The notes: generated by a model from the letters alone, not told the origin. A DNA stretch of 64,000 nucleotides from Oscillospiraceae bacterium (GCA_022763825.1 JALEQX010000053.1:1-64000); one strand, 5' to 3'. Numbered from the stretch's first letter, positions 35,947 to 46,034 are shown. Numbers and translations: made by a program.

Positions 35947-37140
35947 TTACTTGTCGTCGATACAGGCAATACCGGGCAGTTCCTTACCCTCAAGATATTC
36001 GAGCGAAGCGCCGCCGCCTGTCGAGATGTGGCTCATCTTGTCTGCAAATCCGAGCTTCTTAACAGCCGCCGCGGAGTCGCCGCCGCCGATAATTGAAATA
36101 GCGTGAGAATCCGCGATTCCCTTGGCAACGGAGATAGTGCCGTTTGCGAAATGCTCCCACTCAGAAACGCCCATAGGTCCGTTCCAGATAACGGTTCCTG
36201 CGTTTTTGATTGATTTTGCGTAAAGTTCGGAGGTAACGGGGCCTATGTCAAGACCCATCCAGCCGTCGGGAATAGAATCGGAATAAATCGTCATATACTG
36301 AGCGTTCTCGTCGTACTTGTCGGCGATAACGTTATCAACGGGAAGAAGGAAGTTTACGCCCTTTTCCTTAGCCTTAGCCATCATAGCCTTAGCGTTCTCA
36401 ATGTTTTCGCTGTCGAGAAGCGAGGTTCCGATGCTGTATCCCTGAGCGGCAAAGAACGTGTAAGCCATACCGCCGCCGATGATAACGGTGTCGCACTTGT
36501 CGAGAAGATTTGTGATAACGCCGATCTTGTCCGAAACCTTAGCTCCGCCGAGGATAGCAACGAGAGGACGTACGGGGTTCTCGAGAGCTCCGCCGATGAA
36601 CTTGATTTCTTTCTGAATAAGATAGCCGACAGCCGAGGGAAGATAATCGGCAACGCCCGCGGTCGAGGAGTGCGCTCTGTGAGCCGAACCGAACGCGTCG
36701 TTTACGTAAACGTCGGCAAGAGAAGCAAACTTCTTGGAAAGCTCGGGATCGTTCTTTGTCTCGCCGGGCTCGAAACGTACGTTTTCGAGAAGCATAACCT
36801 CGCCGTCTTTAAGAGAAGAGGCAAGCTCGTGAGCCGAATCGCCGACTACGTCCTTAGCAAGTTTAACTTCCTGTCCGAGATATTTTGAAAGGCACTCGGC
36901 AACGGGAGCCATGGAGAACTCGGGATTATATTCGCCCTTAGGTCTGCCGAGGTGAGAGCAAAGGATAACCTTCGCGCCTTTTTCTATAAGATATTTAATG
37001 GTGGGGAGAGAAGCGACGATTCTCTTATCGCTCGTGATAACTCCGTTTTCCATTTTAACGTTGAAATCACAGCGTACGAGAACTCTTTTACCGCTGACTT
37101 CAATGTCTTCAACCGTTTTTTTGTTTAAAGCACTGCTCAT
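35947..37140 (-). CDS. pgk: Phosphoglycerate kinase
   Basis: The 397-residue protein has [24 protein letters not shown], the [15 protein letters not shown] substrate loop ([13 protein letters not shown]) and the nucleotide-binding [13 protein letters not shown] near the C-terminus. It makes ATP from 1,3-bisphosphoglycerate. AAAGGAG precedes the ATG. First gene of the glycolytic run. Confidence 0.97.
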   Translation of the reverse strand: MSSALNKKTVEDIEVSGKRVLVRCDFNVKMENGVITSDKRIVASLPTIKYLIEKGAKVILCSHLGRPKGEYNPEFSMAPVAECLSKYLGQEVKLAKDVVGDSAHELASSLKDGEVMLLENVRFEPGETKNDPELSKKFASLADVYVNDAFGSAHRAHSSTAGVADYLPSAVGYLIQKEIKFIGGALENPVRPLVAILGGAKVSDKIGVITNLLDKCDTVIIGGGMAYTFFAAQGYSIGTSLLDSENIENAKAMMAKAKEKGVNFLLPVDNVIADKYDENAQYMTIYSDSIPDGWMGLDIGPVTSELYAKSIKNAGTVIWNGPMGVSEWEHFANGTISVAKGIADSHAISIIGGGDSAAAVKKLGFADKMSHISTGGGASLEYLEGKELPGIACIDDK

Positions 37141-37176
37141 GTAAATTTCTCCTTTTAATATTTATACACATAACAT

Positions 37177-37203
37177 TTTATACGATTGTGAAACAATTAT
37201 CAA
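37177..37203 (-). promoter_or_regulatory. Candidate pgk promoter with palindromic spacer
   Basis: On the minus strand TTGATA, 15-base spacer, TATAAA. The palindrome ATTGTTTCACAAT (37185-37197) lies inside the spacer and could be an operator. The spacer is short, so the call is tentative. Confidence 0.4.
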
Positions 37204-37272
37204 TAGAAAATCGCCTTAAAATGATAATTTTCCGAAAAATTTTTTTTAATTCAACAACATGCAAAAATAATA

Positions 37273-37301
37273 TTTACATGACGCTGTGATTTATGTATAA
37301 T
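37273..37301 (+). promoter_or_regulatory. Promoter of the GH36 gene
   Basis: TTTACA, 17-base spacer, TATAAT; SD AAGGAG about 25 bases further. Confidence 0.8.
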
Positions 37302-37334
37302 ATATAATACAATATATATATTAAGGAGTTTTTT

Positions 37335-39509
37335 ATGTCGGTTATATTCGATTCACAAAAACGGGCTTTCAAACTCGACACCGCTTCGTCAAGCCTTGTT
37401 TTGCATATTTACGATGAAAATTATCTTCTCGAACTTTACTACGGCGCGAGAATCCCCGATATCGTTATCGACAAGTGCAAAAGACGTCCCAGCGCGTCGT
37501 TTTCCCCTGTCGATCCGGTTGTCGGAGAGCACGGTTTTTCCCCCGACTCCGCGCCCGTGGCGTACGGCTGCAACGGCGGCGATTTCAGAATTTCCGCATT
37601 GTCCGTAAGAAACGCCGAGGGCGAAAATCACACGGATATCCGCTATCTCTCGCACGAAATTTATAAGGGAAAGAAAGAGATTCCCTCTCTTCCGTCGTCG
37701 TACGCGAACACGCCCGACGAGTGCGACACGCTCGAAATTACCGCAGAGGACAGAGGACTCGGAGTAAACGTAACCCTCGTTTACAACGTATTCGAAAAAG
37801 CCGACGTTATAACGAGAAGCGTTAAGATTACGAATGTTACGGACAAAACCGTTCACATCGAGCGTGCGTTCAGCGTGTGCGAGGACTTAAAATCCATGGA
37901 TTACGATATGATAACGCTCTGGGGCAGACACGTTAAGGAGCGCAATATCGAGAGAAGACCGCTCGCGCACGGAGTTCAGGGAGCCGAGAGCAAGAGAGGC
38001 GTTTCGGGTCACTCGCAGAACCCGTTTACTGCGTTCGTATCTAAAAATGCAGACGAGGACGCCGGCGAGGTCTACGCGTACAGCCTCGTTTATTCGGGCA
38101 ATTTCTCCGCCCTTGCAGAGTGCGATTATAACTGCACGACTCGTTTTATAATGGGTATAAATCCGACAGATTTCGAGTGGTCGTTAGCCCCCGGAGAGAC
38201 TTTTTACACGCCCGAGGCGATAAGCGTTTATACGAATAAGGGTATCGGCGAAATGAGCCGAATCCTCCACCGCTTCTGCAATAATAATATTGTAAGAGGA
38301 AAATATAAGACCGAAAAGCGTCCCCTGCTTATCAACAGCTGGGAGGCGGCGTATTTCGATTTCGATTCTGATAAACTTGTCGAATTTGCAAAGGAAGCTA
38401 AGAAGCTCGGCATTGAAATGCTTGTAATGGACGACGGCTGGTTCGGTCACAGAAACGACGATACGAATTCTCTCGGCGACTGGTACGTTAACGAAGATAA
38501 GCTCGCCGGCGGACTTTCAACTCTTATAGAAAGAGTAAACGCAGAGGGGCTTAAATTCGGAATATGGTATGAGCCGGAGATGATTTCGCCCGATTCGGAT
38601 TTATTCAGAGCGCACCCCGACTGGCATGTTCACGTAAACTGCCGTGAGCCTATGCTCGGCAGACATCAGTACGTTCTTGACGTTTCGAGAGAGGACGTAA
38701 GGGAGAATATATGGAACCAGATGTATGAGGTTCTCTCGAAAAACAAAATAGATTATCTCAAATGGGACTTTAACCGCAATATTTCAGACGCTTCGTCGGC
38801 GGTTCTGCCCCCTGAGAGGAAGAAGGAGTTTTATCACCGCTTCATTCTCGGTACGTATGATTTGATGAACAGACTTGTCACGACGTTCCCCGACATTCTT
38901 TTCGAGGGCTGCTCGGGCGGCGGCGGACGTTTCGACCCCGCAATGCTTTGCTATTCACCGCAGATATGGACGAGCGACAACACAGACGCTCTCGACAGGG
39001 TTTACATCCAGTTCGGCACGTCGATGTGCTATCCCGCGTCAACCATGGGCGCGCACGTCTCCGCATGCGACAGAGAGAGCTATGAAACTAAGGGTAATGT
39101 CGCGATGTGGGGCACGTTCGGATATGAATTAGACCCGAGAAAACTTACAGACAGCGAAAAGGAGCTTGTCAAAAAGCAGGTCAGGGATTATCACAAATAT
39201 TATTCTCTTATCAGAAACGGCGATCTTTACAGAATCGTCTCCCCGTTTGAGAATAAATTCAGATGCGCGTGGCTTATCGCTTCGGGCGATAAATCCGAGG
39301 CTCTCTTTACGCTCGTTACATTGATAAGCGAAAACAACCCGACTGTTTATATTAAAATGAAAGGTCTTGCCCCCGATAAATTCTACATGTGCAGTCTCGA
39401 TTCGAATGTCTATTCCGGCGCATACTTAATGAATTCCGGGCTTGATTTGACATACGAATCCGACGACGACGCTCAAAGTCTTGTAATTTATTTTAAGGAA
39501 GTGTTATAA
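37335..39509 (+). CDS. GH36 alpha-galactosidase
   Basis: The 724-residue protein has the GH36 layout: N-terminal beta-supersandwich (1-320), barrel with LVMDDGWFG (363-371), GIWYEPEMI, nucleophile motif DYLKWDFNR (Asp478), CSGGGGRFDP and acid/base WTSDNTD (Asp548), then a small beta domain. It releases alpha-1,6-galactose from raffinose, stachyose and similar oligosaccharides. No signal peptide, so the substrate must be imported. It has its own promoter and is directly followed by a secreted protein gene with no spacing. Together with GH27 at the left end this gives two alpha-galactosidases. Confidence 0.95.
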   Translation: MSVIFDSQKRAFKLDTASSSLVLHIYDENYLLELYYGARIPDIVIDKCKRRPSASFSPVDPVVGEHGFSPDSAPVAYGCNGGDFRISALSVRNAEGENHTDIRYLSHEIYKGKKEIPSLPSSYANTPDECDTLEITAEDRGLGVNVTLVYNVFEKADVITRSVKITNVTDKTVHIERAFSVCEDLKSMDYDMITLWGRHVKERNIERRPLAHGVQGAESKRGVSGHSQNPFTAFVSKNADEDAGEVYAYSLVYSGNFSALAECDYNCTTRFIMGINPTDFEWSLAPGETFYTPEAISVYTNKGIGEMSRILHRFCNNNIVRGKYKTEKRPLLINSWEAAYFDFDSDKLVEFAKEAKKLGIEMLVMDDGWFGHRNDDTNSLGDWYVNEDKLAGGLSTLIERVNAEGLKFGIWYEPEMISPDSDLFRAHPDWHVHVNCREPMLGRHQYVLDVSREDVRENIWNQMYEVLSKNKIDYLKWDFNRNISDASSAVLPPERKKEFYHRFILGTYDLMNRLVTTFPDILFEGCSGGGGRFDPAMLCYSPQIWTSDNTDALDRVYIQFGTSMCYPASTMGAHVSACDRESYETKGNVAMWGTFGYELDPRKLTDSEKELVKKQVRDYHKYYSLIRNGDLYRIVSPFENKFRCAWLIASGDKSEALFTLVTLISENNPTVYIKMKGLAPDKFYMCSLDSNVYSGAYLMNSGLDLTYESDDDAQSLVIYFKEVL

Positions 39510-40565
39510 ATGAAAAAAACGTTTAAATCGGCTCTCGCCGTTATTTTAACCGTTCTGACAGTATTTATCTGCGTATTCACCGCGTTCGCGGGCGACACGT
39601 CGGCAGAGCCGAGACTGGGCAACTCGCTTTCAAAGTCGACGAAGCTTTACTCTGCGTTTTCGGACATTATCAATAAGGATAAATCCGTTATCGCCGTTCC
39701 CGGACTCGAAAAAACCTCGTTCTCCGACGGCACGCAGGCGGGCAATATGGTTCCGCAGGGCGTATGCGCTGCGAACGATTACATTCTTATCACCGCGTAC
39801 GATTACAACAAGGAGCACAACTCCGTAATCTACGTTATCGACAAGGAATCCGGCGAGCTTAAATCGGTTATCGAAATGCCCGACAAGAACCATTCCGGCG
39901 GAATCGCGTTCGACGGAACAATGGTCTGGGTCGCAAAGTCGACTTCAAAAAAGGTCAAGGGTATCGCTATTTTAAGAATTTATGAGGCGGCTCTCATGGG
40001 AGGAAACTACGTTCTCTCCGATTATGACGCGGTTCTCGACGTCGACTGCACCGCTTCGTTCATCACTGCGGACAACGACTCTCTTTGGGTCGGCACGTTT
40101 ACCGAAAAGGGTAATTCGTCCGTTACGGAGTATAAGATTAATTATTCGCTTCTTAACGTAACGGCGGAAAAGGGCGTTGTTTATACCGTCCCCTCAAAGG
40201 CGCAGGGCGCGGCGTTTATCGAAAATGACAACGGTAAATACCTCGCCGTCACCGCTTCCTACGGCAGAACACTCTCGTCAAAGCTCTATGTTTTCAAGGT
40301 TGAAAACGATTCGCTTACCATGGTCAGAAGAATAAAGGCTCCCTCCATGCTCGAGGAAATCGACCTTTCGGACGGCTGTGTTTATTCCGTATTCGAATCC
40401 GCCGCGACGGAGTACTGCACGAACGCTTTGAACAAGTGCTTCAATCCCGTGGACGTTATAACGGTTCTCGATTCGGATAAGCTCACAAGCGAAAACGTAT
40501 CGTTCTTTGAGAATATCTCGATAATCTTTGCGAGACTTTTAATGCAGATCCGCGGTGCGAAATAA
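39510..40565 (+). CDS. Secreted beta-propeller-like protein of unknown function
   Basis: The ATG follows the GH36 stop with no gap. The 351-residue protein has a signal peptide (MKKTFKSALAVILTVLTVF, cleavage after FAFAG-like region near 28). It contains repeated blade-like segments: GVCAANDYILITAYDYNK, IYVIDKESGELKSVIEMP, GGIAFDGTMVWVAKS, FITADNDSLWVGTF. Such patterns occur in extracellular propellers. No catalytic residues could be assigned. Coupling to GH36 suggests shared expression but not necessarily shared substrate. Confidence 0.7.
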   Translation: MKKTFKSALAVILTVLTVFICVFTAFAGDTSAEPRLGNSLSKSTKLYSAFSDIINKDKSVIAVPGLEKTSFSDGTQAGNMVPQGVCAANDYILITAYDYNKEHNSVIYVIDKESGELKSVIEMPDKNHSGGIAFDGTMVWVAKSTSKKVKGIAILRIYEAALMGGNYVLSDYDAVLDVDCTASFITADNDSLWVGTFTEKGNSSVTEYKINYSLLNVTAEKGVVYTVPSKAQGAAFIENDNGKYLAVTASYGRTLSSKLYVFKVENDSLTMVRRIKAPSMLEEIDLSDGCVYSVFESAATEYCTNALNKCFNPVDVITVLDSDKLTSENVSFFENISIIFARLLMQIRGAK

Positions 40566-40594
40566 ATATATGAATTAAATATATAAATAAAAAT

Positions 40595-40636
40595 ACCGCG
40601 CGGAGCTCGTTTGTTCCGCGCGGTTTTGTTTTTTTT
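40595..40636 (+). terminator. Terminator after the propeller-like protein
   Basis: ACCGCGCGGA and TCCGCGCGGT pair perfectly, then TTTGTTTTTTTT. The last six T residues are also the start of the tandem repeat at 40631. Confidence 0.9.
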
Positions 40637-40741
40637 AAGTCCCAACTTGACGGCATGGGATATCCGCTTTTTTAAGCCCTGACTTGACGGCACAGGGTAT
40701 CCGCTTTTTTAAGTCTCAACTTAACGGTATGAGTTCACCGC
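40631..40741. repeat. Three tandem 37-bp repeats with covarying hairpins
   Basis: Units at 40631-40667, 40668-40704 and 40705-40741, each TTTTTTAAG + hairpin + CCGC. Loop ACTTGACGGCA is conserved (ACTTAACGGTA in unit 3). Stems are TCCCA/TGGGA, CCCTG/CAGGG and CTCA/TGAG, so both sides change together. No spacers, hence not CRISPR. Confidence 0.8.
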
Positions 40742-40756
40742 TTTTATAATTATATT

Positions 40757-41641
40757 TTACACCGCGGATTGCTTATTTGCAAGTTTTTTTGTATAAAAAA
40801 ACATTGCAATTCCGGCTCCGCATATTAATGCATATCCCAAAAAGCTGTACGCGTCCGGAATTTCCGAAAATACAAAGTACCCGAGCACCGCCGAGAAAAG
40901 CACCTGCGTGTAGTCGTAGACCGATATTTCTTTCGCCGGGGCGCATATATACGCCTTTGTAATTCCTATCTGACCTATGCACGCGAACGTACCGGCGAGA
41001 ATAAGGTAAAGAGTCTGTAACGCGCTCATCGGTTTGTACGTAAAAATCAGAATCGGCAGACAGAGCAGACACGAAAACGCGGAAAACCAAAAGATGATTT
41101 TACGGTTGTTTTCGCCCATGGAGCCGAGTTTTCTGACGAACGTGTACGCAATGCCCGCGCCCATTCCGCCGAGCGCGCCCGCAATCGCGGGAATTACTGT
41201 TGGGGAGTCAAATCCCGGTTTTATAATCAGCATACTGCCCGCAAACGCGGCGGTTACGCCGAGAATCTGAACGAAATTCGGTTTTTCTTTCAATATTACC
41301 GCGGAAAAAATTATCGAGAAAAACGGCGAGAGCTTGTTGAGCATATTTGCGTCGGGCAGATTCAGTTTGCCTATCGCGTAGAAGTTGCATAAAAGTCCGA
41401 GCGTGCCGAAAAAACAACGGCAGAACAACGGTACCGCACTCTCTTTTTTCGGGATAAATCCGACCTTTTCTTTCAGTATTATAATTGAAATATATATAAG
41501 CGCGACAAAATTTCTGAAAAACGCCTTCTGAAGCGACGGCAGATCCCCCGCCAGTTTTACGAACAGAGACATTCCCGCAAATCCGAACGCGGCGATAATT
41601 ATATATAAAATGCCCTGCGTTTTTCCGCTGATTTTTACCAT
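40757..41641 (-). CDS. EamA/DMT family transporter
   Basis: ATG 41641 is used (GGTGG at 6-base spacing); an in-frame GTG lies 9 bases upstream. The 294-residue protein has about ten hydrophobic helices in two EamA halves (IIAAFGFAGMSLFVKLAGDL..., and GAGIAYTFVRKLG...). Such permeases export or import small metabolites; the substrate is unknown. A single-gene leftward unit bounded by the tandem repeats. Confidence 0.85.
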   Translation of the reverse strand: MVKISGKTQGILYIIIAAFGFAGMSLFVKLAGDLPSLQKAFFRNFVALIYISIIILKEKVGFIPKKESAVPLFCRCFFGTLGLLCNFYAIGKLNLPDANMLNKLSPFFSIIFSAVILKEKPNFVQILGVTAAFAGSMLIIKPGFDSPTVIPAIAGALGGMGAGIAYTFVRKLGSMGENNRKIIFWFSAFSCLLCLPILIFTYKPMSALQTLYLILAGTFACIGQIGITKAYICAPAKEISVYDYTQVLFSAVLGYFVFSEIPDAYSFLGYALICGAGIAMFFYTKKLANKQSAV

Positions 41642-41704
41642 AGAAACCACCGTTAATAATTATACATCATTATCCGTCGAATGAATGTACAAATATAGAT
41701 ATTC

Positions 41705-41733
41705 TTGAAATATTAATTTTTGTGTATTATACT
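41705..41733 (+). promoter_or_regulatory. Promoter of the TIM-barrel sugar isomerase gene
   Basis: TTGAAA, 17-base spacer, TATACT, about 18 bases before the start codon. Confidence 0.65.
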
Positions 41734-41751
41734 GTTTACGGGTGATTAGTA

Positions 41752-42615
41752 ATGAAAATATCAACGGAAATTGCTTCTGCCTCAAGAATTCTCGGCGAGG
41801 AAAAAGCAGTAGAATACATAGCAAAAGCGGGTTTTGACGCATGGGATTTTTCTATGTTCGATATGGCTCGTTACGACGGGGAAAAAGGGTATCTCGTACC
41901 GACCGAACATCCGCTGTCGTCGGACGGATATCTTAAATTTGCAAGAAAATTAAAACAAATAGGACTCGATAACGGCGTCGAATGCAACCAGTCGCACGCG
42001 CCGTTTCCGACATATGCAAAACAGAGCCGTGTGTGGCTTCTGCGCTCAATCGAGTGCACGGCGGAGGCGGGAGGAAAAATATGCGTAATTCATCCCGATA
42101 ACAACCGTTCGCCCGAGGAAAACGCTCAGATGTATTTTGAGCTTATCGACTTTGCAAAGCCGTACGGCGTTAAAATTGCGACGGAAAATATGTGGAACTG
42201 GGCTCACGGCGCGCCCCACGCTTCGCCCGCCGCGTGCTCCGACCCGGTCAGCTTCAACGCGCATCTCGACGCGGTAAACGACGAGTATCTGACAGCGTGC
42301 CTTGATATCGGACACGCCGAAATGGCGGGACTCAATACGTCGGCGGCCGAAATGATTCATGCGCTCTCCGGCAGGCTCGGCGCTCTGCATATCCATGATA
42401 ACGACAAAGTTCACGACTCGCATCAGATTCCGTTTTCGATGAATATTGATTTTGCACCGATTGTAAAAGCGCTCAGGGATATTGATTATAAAGGATATTT
42501 TACGCTCGAAGCCGATTCGTTTTTGAATTCGTATGATGAAACAAATGTGTTCGACGGCATAAAAAAGCTTGCCGAATCCGCAAAAAGGCTCGCGGATGAG
42601 TTTGACAGACAATAA
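41752..42615 (+). CDS. Sugar phosphate isomerase/epimerase (xylose isomerase-like TIM barrel)
   Basis: The 287-residue protein fits the AP_endonuc_2 family: CNQSHAPFPTY, KICVIHPDN, KIATENMWNW (metal Glu), LDIGHAEMAG (Asp-x-x-His) and GYFTLEADSF (Glu). These are the divalent-metal ligands of IolE/IolI- or DTE-type enzymes. Substrate cannot be told. It stands alone with its own promoter and terminator. Confidence 0.85.
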   Translation: MKISTEIASASRILGEEKAVEYIAKAGFDAWDFSMFDMARYDGEKGYLVPTEHPLSSDGYLKFARKLKQIGLDNGVECNQSHAPFPTYAKQSRVWLLRSIECTAEAGGKICVIHPDNNRSPEENAQMYFELIDFAKPYGVKIATENMWNWAHGAPHASPAACSDPVSFNAHLDAVNDEYLTACLDIGHAEMAGLNTSAAEMIHALSGRLGALHIHDNDKVHDSHQIPFSMNIDFAPIVKALRDIDYKGYFTLEADSFLNSYDETNVFDGIKKLAESAKRLADEFDRQ

Positions 42616-42661
42616 TTTTCCGCGTTTTTTGCAATGACGGCCGGAAAATTTATCCCAATAT

Positions 42662-42703
42662 AAAAAAAGGAGCTGTAAAACGAATTTTTACGGCTCTTTT
42701 TTT
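42662..42703 (+). terminator. Terminator after the sugar isomerase
   Basis: GAGCTGTAAAA pairs with TTTTACGGCTC (one G-U), flanked by A7 and T8; probably works in both directions. Confidence 0.8.
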
Positions 42704-42761
42704 ACTAATTGTTTATATAGTAGTCTCTTTTTATAAAAAATCGGCATCTTTTTAAATATAA

Positions 42762-42790
42762 TTGACAATGTTGTACAATAATTGTATTAT
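42762..42790 (+). promoter_or_regulatory. Strong promoter of the large LRR/dockerin gene
   Basis: Perfect TTGACA, 17-base spacer, TATTAT. Confidence 0.85.
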
Positions 42791-42827
42791 GTAATTAACA
42801 ATAATAATTAACATAGAGGTGTCGTAT

Positions 42828-45800
42828 ATGAAAAAAAGACGGCAAAGACTTACGGCTCTGCTTCTGACAGGGCTTATGACGGTTACCGTTTTGATTTTTC
42901 CCGGTGCCGCCGCCGGCGAGGAGAAAACTCCCGGCGACGATGCCTTCGGCTTTACGTACTCTTTCGTTTCCGAAAACGAAATCGAGATAACGTCGTACTC
43001 GGGATTTGACGCGGAGGTTACCGTCCCGTCGAAAATCGACGGCTATACCGTGGTCGGAATTAAGGATTTTCACAACGAAGAGGGTTACAGCTACCCAAAC
43101 GAGTTTGTTAAAAAGATTATTCTCCCCGATACCGTGAGGTATATTTCCGACGAAGCTTTTTATCAGCCGACGGACTGGACGACAAAGAATTTTTCGAGTC
43201 TCATGGAAATCGTTCTGCCCGAGGGGCTTAAAACCATCGGCAAAGACGCGTTCGGAGAAAACATGGAGCTTCAAAAAATCGAAATTCCCGCGAGCGTTAC
43301 GGATATAGAACGCGGGGCGTTTTCCGGCTGTACGAATCTTTCATCCGTAACATTTAAGGGCGATAATACGTTTGTACACGGCGGCGCGTTCGGCTCGCTG
43401 TCGTACGGAGATTCATTTGCCGGTTTTTTATCCGAACTTTACAACGACTGGCTCTACGATGACAATGCGTCAGATTTTTTCGTCTGGCAGAATCAGCTTC
43501 TTGCCTACAAGGGCGAAAGCAAGACTCCCGTTATCCCCGATTCCGTTAAAGCAATTGCAGGCAGGGCGTTTGCCGGCCGTGAAATTACGGGCGTTACGAT
43601 TCCTCAGGGCGTAAAGGAGATAGGTCAATATGCGTTTTATGAAACCGGCACGCTCGAAAGCGTCGTCATTCCGTCAAGCGTTGAAGTTATAGACAATAAC
43701 GGATTCTGCGACTGTCCGGCTCTTAAATCCGTTACTTTTAATAAGGGATTAAAGCGTATAAACGACAGCGCGTTCAGCGACTGCGAAGCTCTTACGAGTA
43801 TCAATCTTCCCGAGGGCTTGACGGTTTTGGAGGACTGCGCGTTTAACAACTGTGTAAATCTCGAAAAAATAACGTTCCCGAATTCTTTGATTGAAGCCGA
43901 GATCGGCTGTTTTTCCGAAACGAAGTGGTTATACGATCATTCCGACGACGAGGATATGTATGTCGGCTCCGTCTATATCGGCAGAAGAATGTACGACGCG
44001 TACCCGTCGAAGCTTACCGTCCGCGCGGGGACAAAGAACGTTTATATCGATGACGATTTACAGGACGTTAACGAGCTTATACTGCCCGACTCGCTTAAAT
44101 CAATTACGATTGAGAATGCGGGATTTGCCTGCAATATTAAAAATCTGAAAATCCCCGAGGGCGTTGATTATATTAATATTCATAGCATGCCGATGCTTGA
44201 AAACATCACGCTTCCCGCACGCGCGGAACTCGGCGAAGGCTGCTTTGCAGGATGTCAAAGAATTAAAGTATCAAAACTGCCCGAGGGGAACGTCGTTTTA
44301 AATAACGTATGCTTCGGCAATACAAAAACCGTTGTACTTCCCGACGATACTCTCGAGCTTCGCGGCGGCGGAATATTCGGGAATCAGGAGCAGATCGACA
44401 CGGTATCGGTCGACCTTAACAACGTCAGAATAATAAAGGACGGCGCGCTGTCAAACCTTAACGCTCTTACAAGCATTACGATTCCCGACTCCGTAACGAC
44501 TCTCGGAGAAAACGTATTTTCAAACTGTTCGAATTTAAAAAGCATTAAGGGCGGTAAGAATGTTAAATATATAGGTAATTCATGCTTCTCCGACTGCACG
44601 TCGCTTACCGATTTCGGCTCTCTTACCGATAATGTAACGAGAGTAGAAATGCTTGCATTTCAAAATACCGCGTGGTTTAACTCGCAGTCCGACGGCGTTG
44701 TCTATTTCGGCAAGGTCGCGTATGCATACAAGGGCGACGCTCCGAGCAATACGGTCGTTGCGCTCAAGCCCGGTACCGTCAGCGTTTCGATATATTTCTG
44801 CGACGGTCATACCGAGCTTAATACGTTTAAAGAACAGCTCGGCATAGTCGGCGTTATTTTGCCCGAAAGCTGTAAATACGTCGGCGCTTCCGCTTTCTCG
44901 CTGTGCAAGAATTTAAAATACATAGTTCTCGGCGGAGTGCGGTATATAGAAAGAGAGGCGTTTAACTCGAACGCCTGCGAGAGCATAGTTCTCCCCGATT
45001 CCGTACGGTTTGTCGGAAATAACGCTTTTTCCTCGCCGAATATTAAGTCGATTCACCTGAACGACGGGCTTGTCGTTCTTGACGAGGGCGCGTTCTTTAC
45101 CTACGGAGCCGGCAAAGGCGTTACCGTTCCCGATTCTGTCGAATATATAGGGATTAATGCGCTCGGCTGGTCTCCCATTGATCCCGATGATATGTTCGGC
45201 GGTCTGAAGGTTAATGACGGCTTTACAATATACGGCAGTAAGGAAACTGCGGGCGAGGATTATGCGGTCAAAAACGAGATTACGTTCGTTTCGGATTCAA
45301 AGTGTTCGGAGCATGACTTTGTAACCGAGGAAATACCCGCGTCCCCGTACAGCGCGTCAATGACGAGAAAAACGTGCATACGCTGCGGATATGTTTTATC
45401 CTCGTCAACCGGTGACAATCCCGTTCCTCCCGTAACCGAACCTACGACGAAGCCTCCTGTTACGGAGCCGACAACAGAACCTGCGACAAAGCCTCCTGTT
45501 ACAGACCGCACGACGTCCCCTGACGATAAACCGACGACATCGCCGAATCCCGAGCCGACAACCGACGGAGCGGACTGCGTCGTTCCGAATCCCGATTCCG
45601 GCGCCGTGGTCAATAAATCGTATATAATAGCAATAAGCGATAAGACATCGGGAATCACCGGTTCCGAGTTTAAGCTGATGTTTAAAAATACAGACCTTCC
45701 GATAGGCGATACGCTTACGATACCGACGGGACTTAAGTTTACATATAATAACGTCGAGTATACGGTCATAATTAAGGGCGACGTAAATTTTGACGGCAAA

Positions 45801-45971
45801 ATAACCGCGGCGGACGCAAGATTTATACTGCGTATAGCGGCAAAACTCGACTCGGCGGATGAGATAACATCATACGCGGCGGATATAAATTCTGATTCAA
45901 AAGTTACCGCGTCGGAAGCGAGAAGCGTTTTGAGATTTACGGCGAGATTGGCAAGTTCTATAAACAGTTAA
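42828..45971 (+). CDS. Large secreted BspA-type LRR protein with TEPTT linker and dockerin doublet
   Basis: ATG 42828 is preferred over an in-frame GTG at 42819 because AGGTG acts as SD. The 1047-residue protein has a signal peptide, then many LRR_5 repeats over about residues 50-800 (for example AFSGCTNLSSVTF, GFCDCPALKSVTF, AFSDCEALTSINLPEGL, CFSDCTSLTDFG), a C-x-x-C segment near 860, a Thr/Pro linker (repeats of PPVTEPTT) and a C-terminal dockerin doublet (DVNFDGKITAADARFILRIA, DINSDSKVTASEARSVLRF). BspA-type proteins bind host matrix or other cells in some species; binding here is inference. Its strong promoter suggests abundant expression. Confidence 0.88.
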   Translation: MKKRRQRLTALLLTGLMTVTVLIFPGAAAGEEKTPGDDAFGFTYSFVSENEIEITSYSGFDAEVTVPSKIDGYTVVGIKDFHNEEGYSYPNEFVKKIILPDTVRYISDEAFYQPTDWTTKNFSSLMEIVLPEGLKTIGKDAFGENMELQKIEIPASVTDIERGAFSGCTNLSSVTFKGDNTFVHGGAFGSLSYGDSFAGFLSELYNDWLYDDNASDFFVWQNQLLAYKGESKTPVIPDSVKAIAGRAFAGREITGVTIPQGVKEIGQYAFYETGTLESVVIPSSVEVIDNNGFCDCPALKSVTFNKGLKRINDSAFSDCEALTSINLPEGLTVLEDCAFNNCVNLEKITFPNSLIEAEIGCFSETKWLYDHSDDEDMYVGSVYIGRRMYDAYPSKLTVRAGTKNVYIDDDLQDVNELILPDSLKSITIENAGFACNIKNLKIPEGVDYINIHSMPMLENITLPARAELGEGCFAGCQRIKVSKLPEGNVVLNNVCFGNTKTVVLPDDTLELRGGGIFGNQEQIDTVSVDLNNVRIIKDGALSNLNALTSITIPDSVTTLGENVFSNCSNLKSIKGGKNVKYIGNSCFSDCTSLTDFGSLTDNVTRVEMLAFQNTAWFNSQSDGVVYFGKVAYAYKGDAPSNTVVALKPGTVSVSIYFCDGHTELNTFKEQLGIVGVILPESCKYVGASAFSLCKNLKYIVLGGVRYIEREAFNSNACESIVLPDSVRFVGNNAFSSPNIKSIHLNDGLVVLDEGAFFTYGAGKGVTVPDSVEYIGINALGWSPIDPDDMFGGLKVNDGFTIYGSKETAGEDYAVKNEITFVSDSKCSEHDFVTEEIPASPYSASMTRKTCIRCGYVLSSSTGDNPVPPVTEPTTKPPVTEPTTEPATKPPVTDRTTSPDDKPTTSPNPEPTTDGADCVVPNPDSGAVVNKSYIIAISDKTSGITGSEFKLMFKNTDLPIGDTLTIPTGLKFTYNNVEYTVIIKGDVNFDGKITAADARFILRIAAKLDSADEITSYAADINSDSKVTASEARSVLRFTARLASSINS

Positions 45972-46000
45972 ATTTTAAAAAGCAATAATAGCAAAACAAA

Positions 46001-46034
46001 AACGGCAGGCCGTACTTCATTTACAGCCTGCCGT
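46001..46034 (-). terminator. Terminator of the lipoprotein gene
   Basis: AACGGCAGGC and GCCTGCCGTT form a 10-bp stem; on the minus strand it is followed by TTTGTTTTG. It lies between convergent genes. Confidence 0.8.

Noticed and set aside
37185..37197. Full Rex operator
   Set aside because: Only one TTGTGAA half site within a shorter 13-base palindrome.
40631..40741. CRISPR array
   Set aside because: The 37-bp units are directly adjacent with no spacers and no cas genes are present.
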